Source: Paenibacillus sp. D2_2 (GTDB lineage Bacteria; Bacillota; Bacilli; Paenibacillales; Paenibacillaceae). Taken from it: DNA of 64,000 bases. Below are positions 56,430 through 64,000 of this stretch, one piece after another (the first letter of the stretch is position 1; each line of letters opens with the position of its first letter). The position numbers were made by a program, and so were the translations under genes. The stretch covers positions 4,124,501 to 4,188,500 of the forward strand of contig NZ_CP133605.1 in the NCBI RefSeq assembly GCF_031199965.1, written 5' to 3'. The notes under the pieces are model-generated. The model was not told the origin of the DNA. It did not search any database and saw only the letters and a list, made by a program, of their open reading frames with translations.

Positions 56430-57226
56430 TTACTTATCATTTATATAGGTAGTTTCCTTACGCAGCAATAACTGTGGCTCTCCATAATCCGGATGCGCAA
56501 CGATGTGAGACTGTACGTGGAATACCGATTCAATCAATTCGGAATTAATGATTTCTGCTGGTGTACCTTCTGCCACAATTCTACCCTGATGAAGCACAAG
56601 CAAGTGATCGCAATACAGAGCTGCCAGGTTGAGATCATGCATGACAGATACGACCGTCAAGCCCGCTTCACGCTGCCAGCTGGCAACCAGCTCCATGAAC
56701 TGCGTCTGATGCCGAATATCCAAATAGGTAGTCGGTTCATCAAGCAGAACGATCTCAGGCTGCTGGGCCATGACTTTACCCAAGGCAACCCGCTGCCGTT
56801 GTCCTCCGCTCAATACATGTAGCGGACGCTCAGCCAAATCGTTCAGTTCGAGCTTATCCATAATGCCTTCCATGAGACGCCGAGCGGCTTCACTATCCTC
56901 TCTACCGCGCCAATTCTGGAACGGAAAACGCCCCATCTCAATCACTTCCCGGACAGGGTATGCGATTGGTGGAAGCCCATCCTGCTGCAGTACCGCCAGC
57001 TTACGCGACAGCTCCTTGCGGCCATAGTCAGCTAGCAATCTACCACCTAGACTAATCTCTCCGCTGTTCGGCTTCTCTACTCCGGACAAAAGACTGATCA
57101 GCGTTGACTTCCCGCTGCCATTCGGACCGATAATCCCCAGAATTGTCCGCGCTGGACCTGCCAGTTTACGTCCTTGAGTACAGACAGGCTTCCATATGAT
57201 TTATCAATATGCCGTACTTCGATCAA
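56430..57226 (-). CDS. btuD: Cobalamin ABC transporter ATP-binding protein BtuD-like (apparent frameshift)
   Basis: FecE/BtuD-type ATPase. From TTG 57226 it reads LIEVRHIDKSYGSLSVLKDV and breaks in the CCCC at 57135-57138; with one more G the Walker A GIIGPNGSGKSTL appears. The signature is VLSGGQRQRVALG, Walker B is IVLLDEPTTYLD. About 265 residues reconstructed, normal. It overlaps the permease stop (TTGA). The riboswitch upstream indicates cobalamin or cobinamide as cargo. Confidence 0.9.
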
Positions 57227-58268
57227 CGCATCTCCACCTCTCTCTCCTTCTTCTTGCGGTACAACAAATAAGCGAAGAAAGGTGCTCCGACGAAGGCGGT
57301 GACAATCCCTAGCGGTATCTCAATCGGCGCCAGTAGCGAACGTGCCGCAAGATCGCTCCACATCATGAAGATGCCCCCGCCGAGCGCGGAGAGCGGAATA
57401 ATCAAGCGATAATCGGGCCCCGTTATAAGACGGATAATATGCGGTACCACCAAGCCTACAAAGCCAATCACCCCGGATACCGAGACAGCCGCTGCCGTGA
57501 GCAGGGTGGCGACGAACAGCACCGATAATTTGGTAAATTCCACATTGAGTCCTGTATGGGTTGCCTGCCGCTCACCAAGTGCGAGCAAATTCAGCGTCCT
57601 AGCCCGGCTCCAGAGAAATATAAGCCCAAGCCCCATATATGGCAACAGGATGGCCGTATACGACCATCCTCGCAAGCTTAAGGACCCCATGGTCCAATAT
57701 AAAATTTCATTCACCGTCTTCTTAGACATCGCTGTTAGAAAGAGACGACAGCCCCCAAGAAGGACTGCATAACAACGCCAGAGAGAATTAAATTCTCGAT
57801 CGGTATTTTACCGTTCTCTCGAGCTAGCCACATCACAATCCACAGCGTTAATGAACCCGTCAGAAATGCGACCGCAGGCAGTGTGAACACTCCGATCACC
57901 GAATACTGCCAACCGAGAAAGATCAGTACCGCAGCTCCCAACGCTGAACCCGATGACACACCGAGGGTGAACGGGTCGGAGAGCGGATTGCGCAGCACTC
58001 CCTGGAAGGCAGAGCCCGCTACCGCGAGCGAAGCTCCGACTAACAGGCCAAGCATCACTCGCGGCAGGCGGACCTTCATCACAATCTGTTCGGAGGCCGT
58101 GCTCCAATCCGGCGTGATATGATCTCCAATCCACGGAATATGATGTGCAAGAATGGCGATTATCTCTCCAGCCGGCAAATATACCGAGCCAACCCCGATA
58201 CAGATCAAGACGGTGATTGCGAGCAAAGCAAGACCTATGATTCCGTATCCGGCCAGCTTCTTCCTCAT
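57223..58268 (-). CDS. btuC: Cobalamin ABC transporter permease BtuC-like (apparent frameshift)
   Basis: FecCD-family permease with about ten membrane segments. RLPRVMLGLLVGASLAVAG and PLSDPFTLGVSSGSALGA are family hallmarks; GFVGLVVPHIIRLITG near the end is the ATPase contact. The frame breaks at 57738-57740; adding one T on the coding strand gives AVVSFLTAMSKKTVNEIL. Reconstructed length is about 348 residues. Its start overlaps the btuF stop as ATGA. Confidence 0.92.
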
Positions 58269-59277
58269 GGCTTCATCAATTCCGGATAGATCGCCTTGGC
58301 TACTTCAATCAGTCCTTGGGTTACGCGCGGTCCCGGACGGCTGAGCAAGTTGTCATCCAATCCAATAACCTGGTCATTCTTCACCGCCGTAATTTGATCC
58401 CAACCGCTGCGTTCTTTAATAATCTCCGCCAGGGTTTTGTTATTATCAATGACACTCTTGGCATACAGGATAACATCAGGATTTGACTTAATAATATTCT
58501 CTTCGTTGATTTGACTCCAACCTTCTATATCGGAAGCTACGTTAACGCCTCCAGCGAGCGTAATCATCTCGTCCATGAACTCACCTTTACCAACAGTCCA
58601 GCCTGGCGAGAATTCGATATATACCTTTTTCTTATCTTCTTCTTTAACCGATTTAACAGCTTCAGTTACTTGATTCAGCTCATCCTGCATTTTCTTAACA
58701 ACCTGCTCTGCCTCAGCCTGATGATCCGTGATCTGTCCGATCGTCTTAATATGATCCATTACTTCAGTTACCGTCTTAGGATTAGATTTAAATACCTTAA
58801 TTCCAAGATCGGTCAAGCTCTTGATCGTCTCTTCTTTGATCATTGTCCCTGAGACAACGACAAGATCCGGCTCAGCCGCTACAACGGATTCTACATTCAC
58901 TTGGAAACCGCCCATCTTCGGCTTGGACAGCGCAGCTTCTGGGTAATCATCATTATCCGAGACACCGACAATCTCCTTGTCCAGCCCGATCGCGAACAGA
59001 CCTTCTGTCTCCGATGGGGACAAGAGACAATCTTCTGCGGAGCTGCATCAAATTGAATCTCTGTGCCAAAATCATCCTGTACAGTTAGTGGATAAGCCGT
59101 ATGCTGTGCTTCCCCTACATTTCCGCTATTGCTGCTCTGTTCAGCAGTCTGATTCGTACTATTATTTGCCGCCCCATTCGTAGCATTATTCGTTGAATTA
59201 TTGGCGCCACATCCCGCAACGACCATAATTACGAGCGTCAGCAGCGCAGCCGCCCATATTTTTCTCCAGTTCCTCAA
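58265..59277 (-). CDS. btuF: Cobalamin substrate-binding lipoprotein BtuF-like (apparent frameshift)
   Basis: TTG 59277, 5 bases after GGAGAGGG, opens a lipoprotein signal ending MVVAGC. A linker rich in Asn, Thr and Ser (residues 24-50) follows, then a helical-backbone metal/cofactor-binding fold: FDAAPQKIVSLSPSETEGLF (joined after restoring one T at 59022-59023), AAEPDLVVVSG and IEFSPGWTVGKGEF. About 337 residues. First gene after the cobalamin riboswitch. Confidence 0.9.
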
Positions 59278-59348
59278 GTTTTCCCTCTCCTTTTGAATAA
59301 GTTCTTGTACGCCATTGCTTGTGCTTGAAGCCTCGATAAAATAAAGAA

Positions 59349-59372
59349 AACCCAATCCGAATGGAATGGGTT
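59349..59372 (-). terminator. Riboswitch-controlled terminator before btuF
   Basis: On the minus strand AACCCATTCC pairs with GGATTGGGTT (one mismatch) around ATTC, followed by TTCTTTATTTT. It lies between the cobalamin aptamer and btuF. Confidence 0.8.
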
Positions 59373-59472
59373 ACGTCTACAAAGTTATGCACGATCAATC
59401 GGAACAAAATATCTCCATAGGTATAGATCGGCAATTTTAGCTTGCAGAACGTCATCCTTTCCTCGAAGGACC

Positions 59473-59634
59473 GTCTCATATACTTGCGGCAGGTCTCCTG
59501 ACTCACAGGTTTAGACTTCAAGCCCGCCTTCCCATCAACCTGGCAGTTGACAGTGGCAAATTGGACTTCATCCCTGTTTACAGTGGCGGGACCGCGCCGG
59601 ACTCACACCGGCTTCCCTTTTCACCCGAGTATAT
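59473..59634 (-). promoter_or_regulatory. Cobalamin (B12) riboswitch
   Basis: Minus strand GGTGAAAAGGGAAGCCGGTG, TCCGGCGCGGTCCCGCCACTGT (in two parts), and GAGTCAGGAGACCTGCC match the conserved blocks of the cobalamin aptamer in order. TATACT and AGTATA close the outer helix. It controls the btuFCD-cobTUSQ operon. Confidence 0.97.
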
Positions 59635-59707
59635 GGCGTCATGCGCCAACTCAGGACCAGCAAATATTTATTTAATTAGCTTGTAGCAAGGCTATCTTCT
59701 CTATTGG

Positions 59708-59736
59708 ATTATAGGGGAAAAGAAGATTGAACACAA
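59708..59736 (-). promoter_or_regulatory. Promoter of the cobalamin operon
   Basis: Minus strand TTGTGT (59736-59731) and TATAAT (59713-59708) with a 17-base spacer, about 75 bases before the riboswitch. Confidence 0.65.
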
Positions 59737-59802
59737 TAATCAAAACCGTTCATGGACCATTATCTACTGTTGTAAAGCTGCAACAAGATAGTCTTATCCT
59801 GT

Positions 59803-60756
59803 TCATTCGCTCCTGCACAGCCACACATTACGGATAAAAGAACCTTTAGCAATTTTTCCCTGATCCATAATCATCAGACCGACCTCACGAATTTCTCCCT
59901 CAAGCGGTTCTGAAGAGACAACGACTGACCGATAGCTAATTCGCTTCAGACTGGTCAGCATCCGGATTCGTTCCTCACGCGGAAGTACTGAACAGAGATT
60001 ATAAGGCATATCAAGAACAGCGGCGTCATAGTGCTCATCTATATCGTTCATATCACCGATCTCTACCAAGTCTTTCGAATCATAGCCAAAATGGTGCAAA
60101 TTCACACGCGCTCCCTTAATCGCGAGCGGATTAATATCCCGGCCTGCGATATCGATCCCCATCGACAATGCCTCGATCAATACGTTCCCCATGCCACAGC
60201 ATGGATCGATCATGCGAAGTCCGTCCGTCCTAGGTGCCGCAATATTAACTAACGCGCGGGCGACAACTGTACTCAGTCCGGTCGAGTAATTTTGCGGCTT
60301 ATGTTTATGCTCGAGCCAGACCGATTGAGCTTGATAGCAGATTCCCAGCGTCCAGCACCCGTCATGGAATAGCAATCCATAGATTAGATCAGGCGTACGC
60401 ATCTCGGCCTTGCCGTGAATGATGCCCCCGACTTGGCGCTCGATCTGCCGCTGCTCCTCATAACTTCGTGGATCGCCATTTTTGATATACTTCACTTTAA
60501 ATGTTCTATCATTAAGCTGCAGCTTAGCAGCCTGCTGCATCATTTCCTCCCAGGTGACCTCACCAATTAAAACATCCATTCTCAATGACAGAAACGGGCT
60601 GCGACTCGGATCAATCCTTATGGGAGTATCCACGAACGAATGTGGGCCTACTGGACATCCGAACAGCGCCTGCAGCTCCATCCTACAAAAATCGAGCTCC
60701 GTCTCATGACAGGCAAAGGGATAAATATAGCGCTCTGAACGTTCCGTTTGCTGCAT
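59803..60756 (-). CDS. TRM11-like SAM-dependent RNA/DNA methyltransferase
   Basis: 317 residues from ATG 60756. An N-terminal part (YIYPFACHETELDFCRME) resembles the THUMP-adjacent region of TRM11-like proteins. The methyltransferase domain has motif I MIDPCCGMGNVLIEA and the catalytic-type motif LDMPYNL, in the place of NPPY, which suggests N-methylation of guanine or adenine. Substrate, probably tRNA, is inferred from family. Confidence 0.8.
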   Translation of the reverse strand: MQQTERSERYIYPFACHETELDFCRMELQALFGCPVGPHSFVDTPIRIDPSRSPFLSLRMDVLIGEVTWEEMMQQAAKLQLNDRTFKVKYIKNGDPRSYEEQRQIERQVGGIIHGKAEMRTPDLIYGLLFHDGCWTLGICYQAQSVWLEHKHKPQNYSTGLSTVVARALVNIAAPRTDGLRMIDPCCGMGNVLIEALSMGIDIAGRDINPLAIKGARVNLHHFGYDSKDLVEIGDMNDIDEHYDAAVLDMPYNLCSVLPREERIRMLTSLKRISYRSVVVSSEPLEGEIREVGLMIMDQGKIAKGSFIRNVWLCRSE

Positions 60757-60843
60757 GAATCTCTCATTCCTCTCCGTGAAGTAGTACCTCAGAGCACTAT
60801 AATACCCTTTTCCGATGTAAAAAGAAAAGAAGAGGCTACTCAA

Positions 60844-60872
60844 TAGGGGCTGTAGGTTCCGTTAGAGGCTGT
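60844..60872. repeat. Partial CCGTTAGA-type intergenic repeat
   Basis: GGTTCCGTTAGAGGCTG at about 60855-60871 resembles the inverted copies at 33.6 kb (GCATCCGTTAGAGCTCG). It sits in the gap between two minus-strand genes. Confidence 0.5.
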
Positions 60873-61483
60873 CACTTCCGATCCAAATCGTTACAATGAA
60901 TCTTTAGTTTCACGATCTCTCCAGGCGAGACTCTACTGTCCCAGAAGCTTGTACCTGGATTCATGAGCGTGTTCAGCATCGAAATCACACCTCCATGGGT
61001 CACGATGAGCATAACTTTCAGATTAACATCACTCTTAGACGCAAGCTCTTGTGATATCTGCACCAGTTCCCTGTAGAAGGTGGCGACTCGGCTTTGGAAC
61101 TCTTCCCATGACTCCCCTTCGGGTGGTGTATGCAGCTTAGGATCCTCAATCCAGGCACGGTAGAGTGGGTCATGCTGCAGCATTTCGTAGGTTTTACCTT
61201 CCCAAGCGCCAAAGTTCAATTCCCGGAGTCGCGAATCGTAGACAGCTTGTCCGATCAGGTCAGGACGAATGAAGTCCAAAGTCTGGCGGCAGCGCTTCAA
61301 GTCACTGCAATATATACGTGCAAAGGATACCCCGGCCAGTTGACTCCGTAGCGGGGTAAGCCCGGAAGCCTCCCCTGGCAATAAATCCTCATCGCTATGA
61401 CCTTGATATTTACGCTGCAAATTCCACTCTGTCAATCCATGCCGGATTAACCACCACTCCACTCCCTCGAAGCTTTCATTCAT
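60872..61483 (-). CDS. Histidine phosphatase family protein (possible CobC)
   Basis: 203 residues. The phosphohistidine motif WLIRHGLTEWN, RELNFGAWEGK and the second His in IVTHGGVIS define the phosphoglycerate-mutase-like fold. Lying near a cobTUS operon, it could be the alpha-ribazole phosphatase CobC, which the operon otherwise lacks. It is not in the operon and lies past its riboswitch, so this is only a hypothesis. Confidence 0.8.
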   Translation of the reverse strand: MNESFEGVEWWLIRHGLTEWNLQRKYQGHSDEDLLPGEASGLTPLRSQLAGVSFARIYCSDLKRCRQTLDFIRPDLIGQAVYDSRLRELNFGAWEGKTYEMLQHDPLYRAWIEDPKLHTPPEGESWEEFQSRVATFYRELVQISQELASKSDVNLKVMLIVTHGGVISMLNTLMNPGTSFWDSRVSPGEIVKLKIHCNDLDRK

Positions 61484-61503
61484 TGTGTCATTCCCCCTAT
61501 TTA

Positions 61504-62157
61504 TTATGCCTGTGATGGGGTAGCAGCCAGTGAAGTTGTTAAGAAATCCGCTAAATAATTGAGCATTTCCTCAGAGTCGACCTTACTCTCCGTCTTGTAT
61601 ATTTCGTTGCGCGCAGCAACTCTCTGTGTTGTTCCCATCATGATATGAGAGAGGATTTGCGCCATCATCGTCGGGTTCGTCTCCGCACGAATTGATCCGT
61701 CGACCATTCCTTCCTCGATGATTTGTTCAAGCAAATCGATTCCCTGCTTCGTAAAGCTCTGATATCGCTCTTCCAACTCAGGGGTTGGATAGGAAGACTG
61801 ATAAAATTGGTCGAACATCGCGGCAAAGCGAAAATAATCCGGACGAGCATGGTACATGCGAACGAAGGTAGCGAAATAATCATGTAGCTTCTCCAGCCCA
61901 TCCTTGCCCTTGAGCTTCTCACCCAGCAGTTCGCTCATCTCATTCAAAATCTTGATCTGAATATCAAACACAATCTCATGAATCGAGCTGTAATATTTAT
62001 ATAGGGTTACCCGGCTAATCTCCGCTTTCTTGACGATATCGACAATCGTGATAGAGATCAGCCCTTTCTCTAATACAAGCTCATAAGCAGCATCCATAAT
62101 TTGCTCCCGCCGCGACTGACGCATTAAATCCAATTCCTGCTCCCATTTTGTACCCAA
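61504..62157 (-). CDS. TetR family regulator
   Basis: 217 residues. DNA-binding part: QIMDAAYELVLEKGLISITI then KKAEISRVTLYKYY. The C-terminal helical domain includes YHARPDYFRFAAMFDQFY. It is divergent from the oxidoreductase gene at 62504, whose promoter carries ACAC-W-GTGT palindromes, so it may repress that gene. It starts 20 bases before the phosphatase gene and may share a transcript with it. Confidence 0.88.
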   Translation of the reverse strand: MGTKWEQELDLMRQSRREQIMDAAYELVLEKGLISITIVDIVKKAEISRVTLYKYYSSIHEIVFDIQIKILNEMSELLGEKLKGKDGLEKLHDYFATFVRMYHARPDYFRFAAMFDQFYQSSYPTPELEERYQSFTKQGIDLLEQIIEEGMVDGSIRAETNPTMMAQILSHIMMGTTQRVAARNEIYKTESKVDSEEMLNYLADFLTTSLAATPSQA

Positions 62158-62329
62158 GCGAATTCACTCCTATCTATTCTAAATAAGTTCTATGTCCAAT
62201 GTTCATAGTGTTTCCATTGCGTAAACAGCCTTTATGCAGATTAGCTTACTCCATCTGGTATCTGAAATCAACTGGATAGAAATAAACCTATTCCCCTACG
62301 ACCATGTTCGACATTAATTCCAGATGTGG

Positions 62330-62390
62330 TTGACACTGTGTAAACACCGTAATATGATAACAATATAACAGCGAATTACACAGTGTAAAT
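62330..62390 (+). promoter_or_regulatory. Promoter with two ACAC-W-GTGTAAA sites
   Basis: TTGACA (62330-62335) and TATGAT (62353-62358) are 17 bases apart, an excellent sigma-A promoter. ACACTGTGTAAA overlaps the -35 at 62333-62344. TTACACAGTGTAA, a perfect 13-base palindrome, lies at 62376-62388 near the transcript start. Both look like sites for one dimeric repressor. Confidence 0.75.
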
Positions 62391-62503
62391 ATACTTTATC
62401 TCGTGTATTCCCTATGCTCAATCCAAGTACTTTTTTTCACTCTTATGAACTTATAACATCAACATTTCTGAATGAATGACTATGGACTATGGAGGAGAAT
62501 TTT

Positions 62504-63769
62504 ATGAAAAAGGTTACAGCAGTACTCATCGGAGCGGGAAATCGCGGCGCCCTGGCCTACGCCACCTACGCTTTGGAGCATCCAGATGAGCTTCAATTCG
62601 TCGCGATCGCGGAACCGGACCAAGGTCGAAGGGAAGCCTTCCAGAAGGCCCATAACCTCCCGGAATCCGCTTGCTATACCTCGTGGGAGGAGATGCTTCG
62701 CGAGCCGAAGCTTGCCGATGCTGCCCTGATCTGTACCCAGGATCAATACCATTTCGACCCGGCGATCAAAGCCTTTGAAACCGGATATCATATCCTTCTT
62801 GAGAAGCCTATGTCGACGGACCCTATCGAGGTCGTAAAGTTAGGACAGCATGCCGTTAAATACGAACGCATATTCAACATCTGTCACGTACTGCGTTACA
62901 CGGAATTTTTCGGAACGCTCAAAAAAATTATCGAGGACAAAAAAATCGGCGAGCTTGTTTCCATCCAGCATAATGAGAATGTAGCCTACTGGCATCAGGC
63001 TCATAGCTATGTCCGCGGCAACTGGAGGAATTCCAGCGAATCAAGTCCAATGATCCTGGCCAAATCATGCCACGACATGGATATTTTGCTATGGCTGGCC
63101 GGGAGCGATTGCAGAAGCATCTCTTCCTTTGGATCTCTGTCCCATTTCAAGGCCGAAAATGCGCCGCCTCAAGCTGCTGACCGTTGTACAGACAACTGTC
63201 CTCATGCTGAGGAATGCCCGTTCTTTGCCCCAAGATTTTATCTGGCTAATGAAGGCTGGCGCTATGCGTTAACTAATAATGTGAGCGAAGAGGGAACTAT
63301 GAAAGCCCTTCGAGAAGGACCATACGGCCGCTGCGTCTATAAGTGCGATAATGACGTTGTTGATCATCAGGTGGTTAATATTGAATTTGAGAACAATGTA
63401 ACAGCAGCTTTCACCATGTGCGCATTCACGAATGAGTATGCCAGAACGATCAAGCTCATGGGTACTCGTGGAGAGGTGAAGGGCATTATGTCCTTCAATA
63501 AATGTGAAATTGAAGTCACCGATTTCCTCACTGGAAAGAAAGAACTGATCCCTATGGAATCAGGCGTTGACGACCACGGCGGCGGCGACAGCGCACTGAT
63601 TGGCAACTTCACTAAGCTGGTACGCGACGAACGCATCCATGAGGGTCTGTCCTCAGCTAGCGTCTCCGTGCAGAGCCATCTGATGTCCTTCGCGGCGGAG
63701 AAATCGCGGCTCGAGAATCAGGTCGTTGTATTTAAAAACTTTGCAGATGAGATTAAATCTAGAATCTAG
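62504..63769 (+). CDS. Gfo/Idh/MocA family oxidoreductase
   Basis: 421 residues from ATG 62504, 8 bases after GGAGG. The nucleotide-binding start is AVLIGAGNRG; the substrate-site Lys is in LLEKPMS; the HDMDILLWLAG region is typical. An unusual Cys cluster CTDNCPHAEECPF at about residue 230 suggests a bound metal or cluster. It should oxidise or reduce a sugar or inositol derivative; the substrate is unknown. Probably controlled by the divergent TetR gene. Confidence 0.88.
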   Translation: MKKVTAVLIGAGNRGALAYATYALEHPDELQFVAIAEPDQGRREAFQKAHNLPESACYTSWEEMLREPKLADAALICTQDQYHFDPAIKAFETGYHILLEKPMSTDPIEVVKLGQHAVKYERIFNICHVLRYTEFFGTLKKIIEDKKIGELVSIQHNENVAYWHQAHSYVRGNWRNSSESSPMILAKSCHDMDILLWLAGSDCRSISSFGSLSHFKAENAPPQAADRCTDNCPHAEECPFFAPRFYLANEGWRYALTNNVSEEGTMKALREGPYGRCVYKCDNDVVDHQVVNIEFENNVTAAFTMCAFTNEYARTIKLMGTRGEVKGIMSFNKCEIEVTDFLTGKKELIPMESGVDDHGGGDSALIGNFTKLVRDERIHEGLSSASVSVQSHLMSFAAEKSRLENQVVVFKNFADEIKSRI

Positions 63770-63875
63770 TATTTTAAAAAAATAGAACCAATGAACTGTA
63801 GCAATAAGAAAAAACAGCGTGATCGCACTTATCAAGCGGTCAAAAATGACCGTTAGAGCAAGATAAAAACAGCTT

Positions 63876-63937
63876 GACATTATTGTCCGTTACAAAGGTA
63901 GAGAACCAAGAGATCGACGCTAACGGTCAATAATGTC
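63876..63937. repeat. Inverted repeat of the TAACGG family
   Basis: GACATTATTGTCCGTTA (63876-63892) and TAACGGTCAATAATGTC (63921-63937) are 17-base arms with one mismatch around 28 bases. A smaller GGTCA-TGACC hairpin with a CGTTAGA tail precedes them at about 63837-63857. Confidence 0.8.
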
Positions 63938-64000
63938 CGAGTAGTCAGTCAAAAGCATGGGTGTCAACATTTTTGGGCACGCAAAAGGGCGTCTCCAAGT

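Overview
The window looks like chromosomal DNA of a low-to-mid GC Bacillota, most likely Paenibacillus or a close relative. The evidence is Bacillus-type Shine-Dalgarno sequences (GGAGG/AAGGAGG), an infC-rpmI-rplT operon with a transcription-attenuated leader, a bacterial nitric oxide synthase, YtqA/YtqB, Ctc/L25, HemAT, a queCDEF operon behind a preQ1 riboswitch, and several one-component regulators. No rRNA, tRNA, CRISPR array, prophage or intact transposase was seen.

Layout. 0-10 kb is core: a GNAT gene, a Gly/Tyr-rich small protein, rplT/rpmI/infC, a GT2 glycosyltransferase, a PAP2 phosphatase with an MGDG-synthase-like glycosyltransferase, trmB, the tRNA wobble-modification pair ytqA/ytqB, and a lipase-like hydrolase. 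10-22.4 kb holds a SLAC1/TehA-type transporter, a lysozyme-like membrane protein, nos, a small zinc-ribbon protein, a yjdF riboswitch with yjdF, a B12-binding radical SAM protein, recQ, a DHA2 exporter with its TetR regulator, and rlmD. 22.4-33.7 kb reads as an AT-richer accessory stretch: PhzF-like, DUF2798, several GNATs, small membrane and Cys-rich proteins, a CopZ-like Cys protein, an MBL hydrolase, an internally deleted hydrolase, a membrane-anchored Nudix-like protein, a pentapeptide-repeat protein and an AraC regulator. 33.7-50 kb returns to core: folD-fchA under a ZTP riboswitch, ctc, mscL, a HemAT receptor, an ArsR regulator, a stalk-domain lipoprotein, queCDEF, a hydroxyacid dehydrogenase, a second DHA2 exporter, pepQ and the queuosine-precursor transporter yhhQ. 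50-64 kb contains a chemoreceptor, a seven-gene cobalamin operon (btuF-btuC-btuD-cobT-cobU-cobS-cobQ) behind a B12 riboswitch, a TRM11-like methyltransferase, a histidine phosphatase, a TetR regulator and a Gfo/Idh/MocA oxidoreductase.

Genes working together: five metabolite-sensing RNAs (yjdF, ZTP, two preQ1-I, cobalamin) plus a ribosomal-protein leader control most of the vitamin and cofactor genes. Queuosine synthesis and precursor uptake share one ligand, and cobalamin uptake and nucleotide-loop assembly form one transcription unit of start/stop-overlapping genes.

The most important caution is data quality. Twenty-three sites in 21 genes are broken by what is always a single missing base, mostly in homopolymer runs. 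They include the essential ribosomal gene rplT and several operon genes. This pattern points to sequencing or assembly error rather than pseudogenes. It also creates a false QueD-QueE fusion and several false short genes. Coordinates below for these genes span the reconstructed full gene. I found no clearly unprecedented multi-gene system; the best candidates for follow-up are the nos neighbourhood, the membrane-anchored Nudix-like protein and a dispersed TAACGGA-type intergenic repeat.
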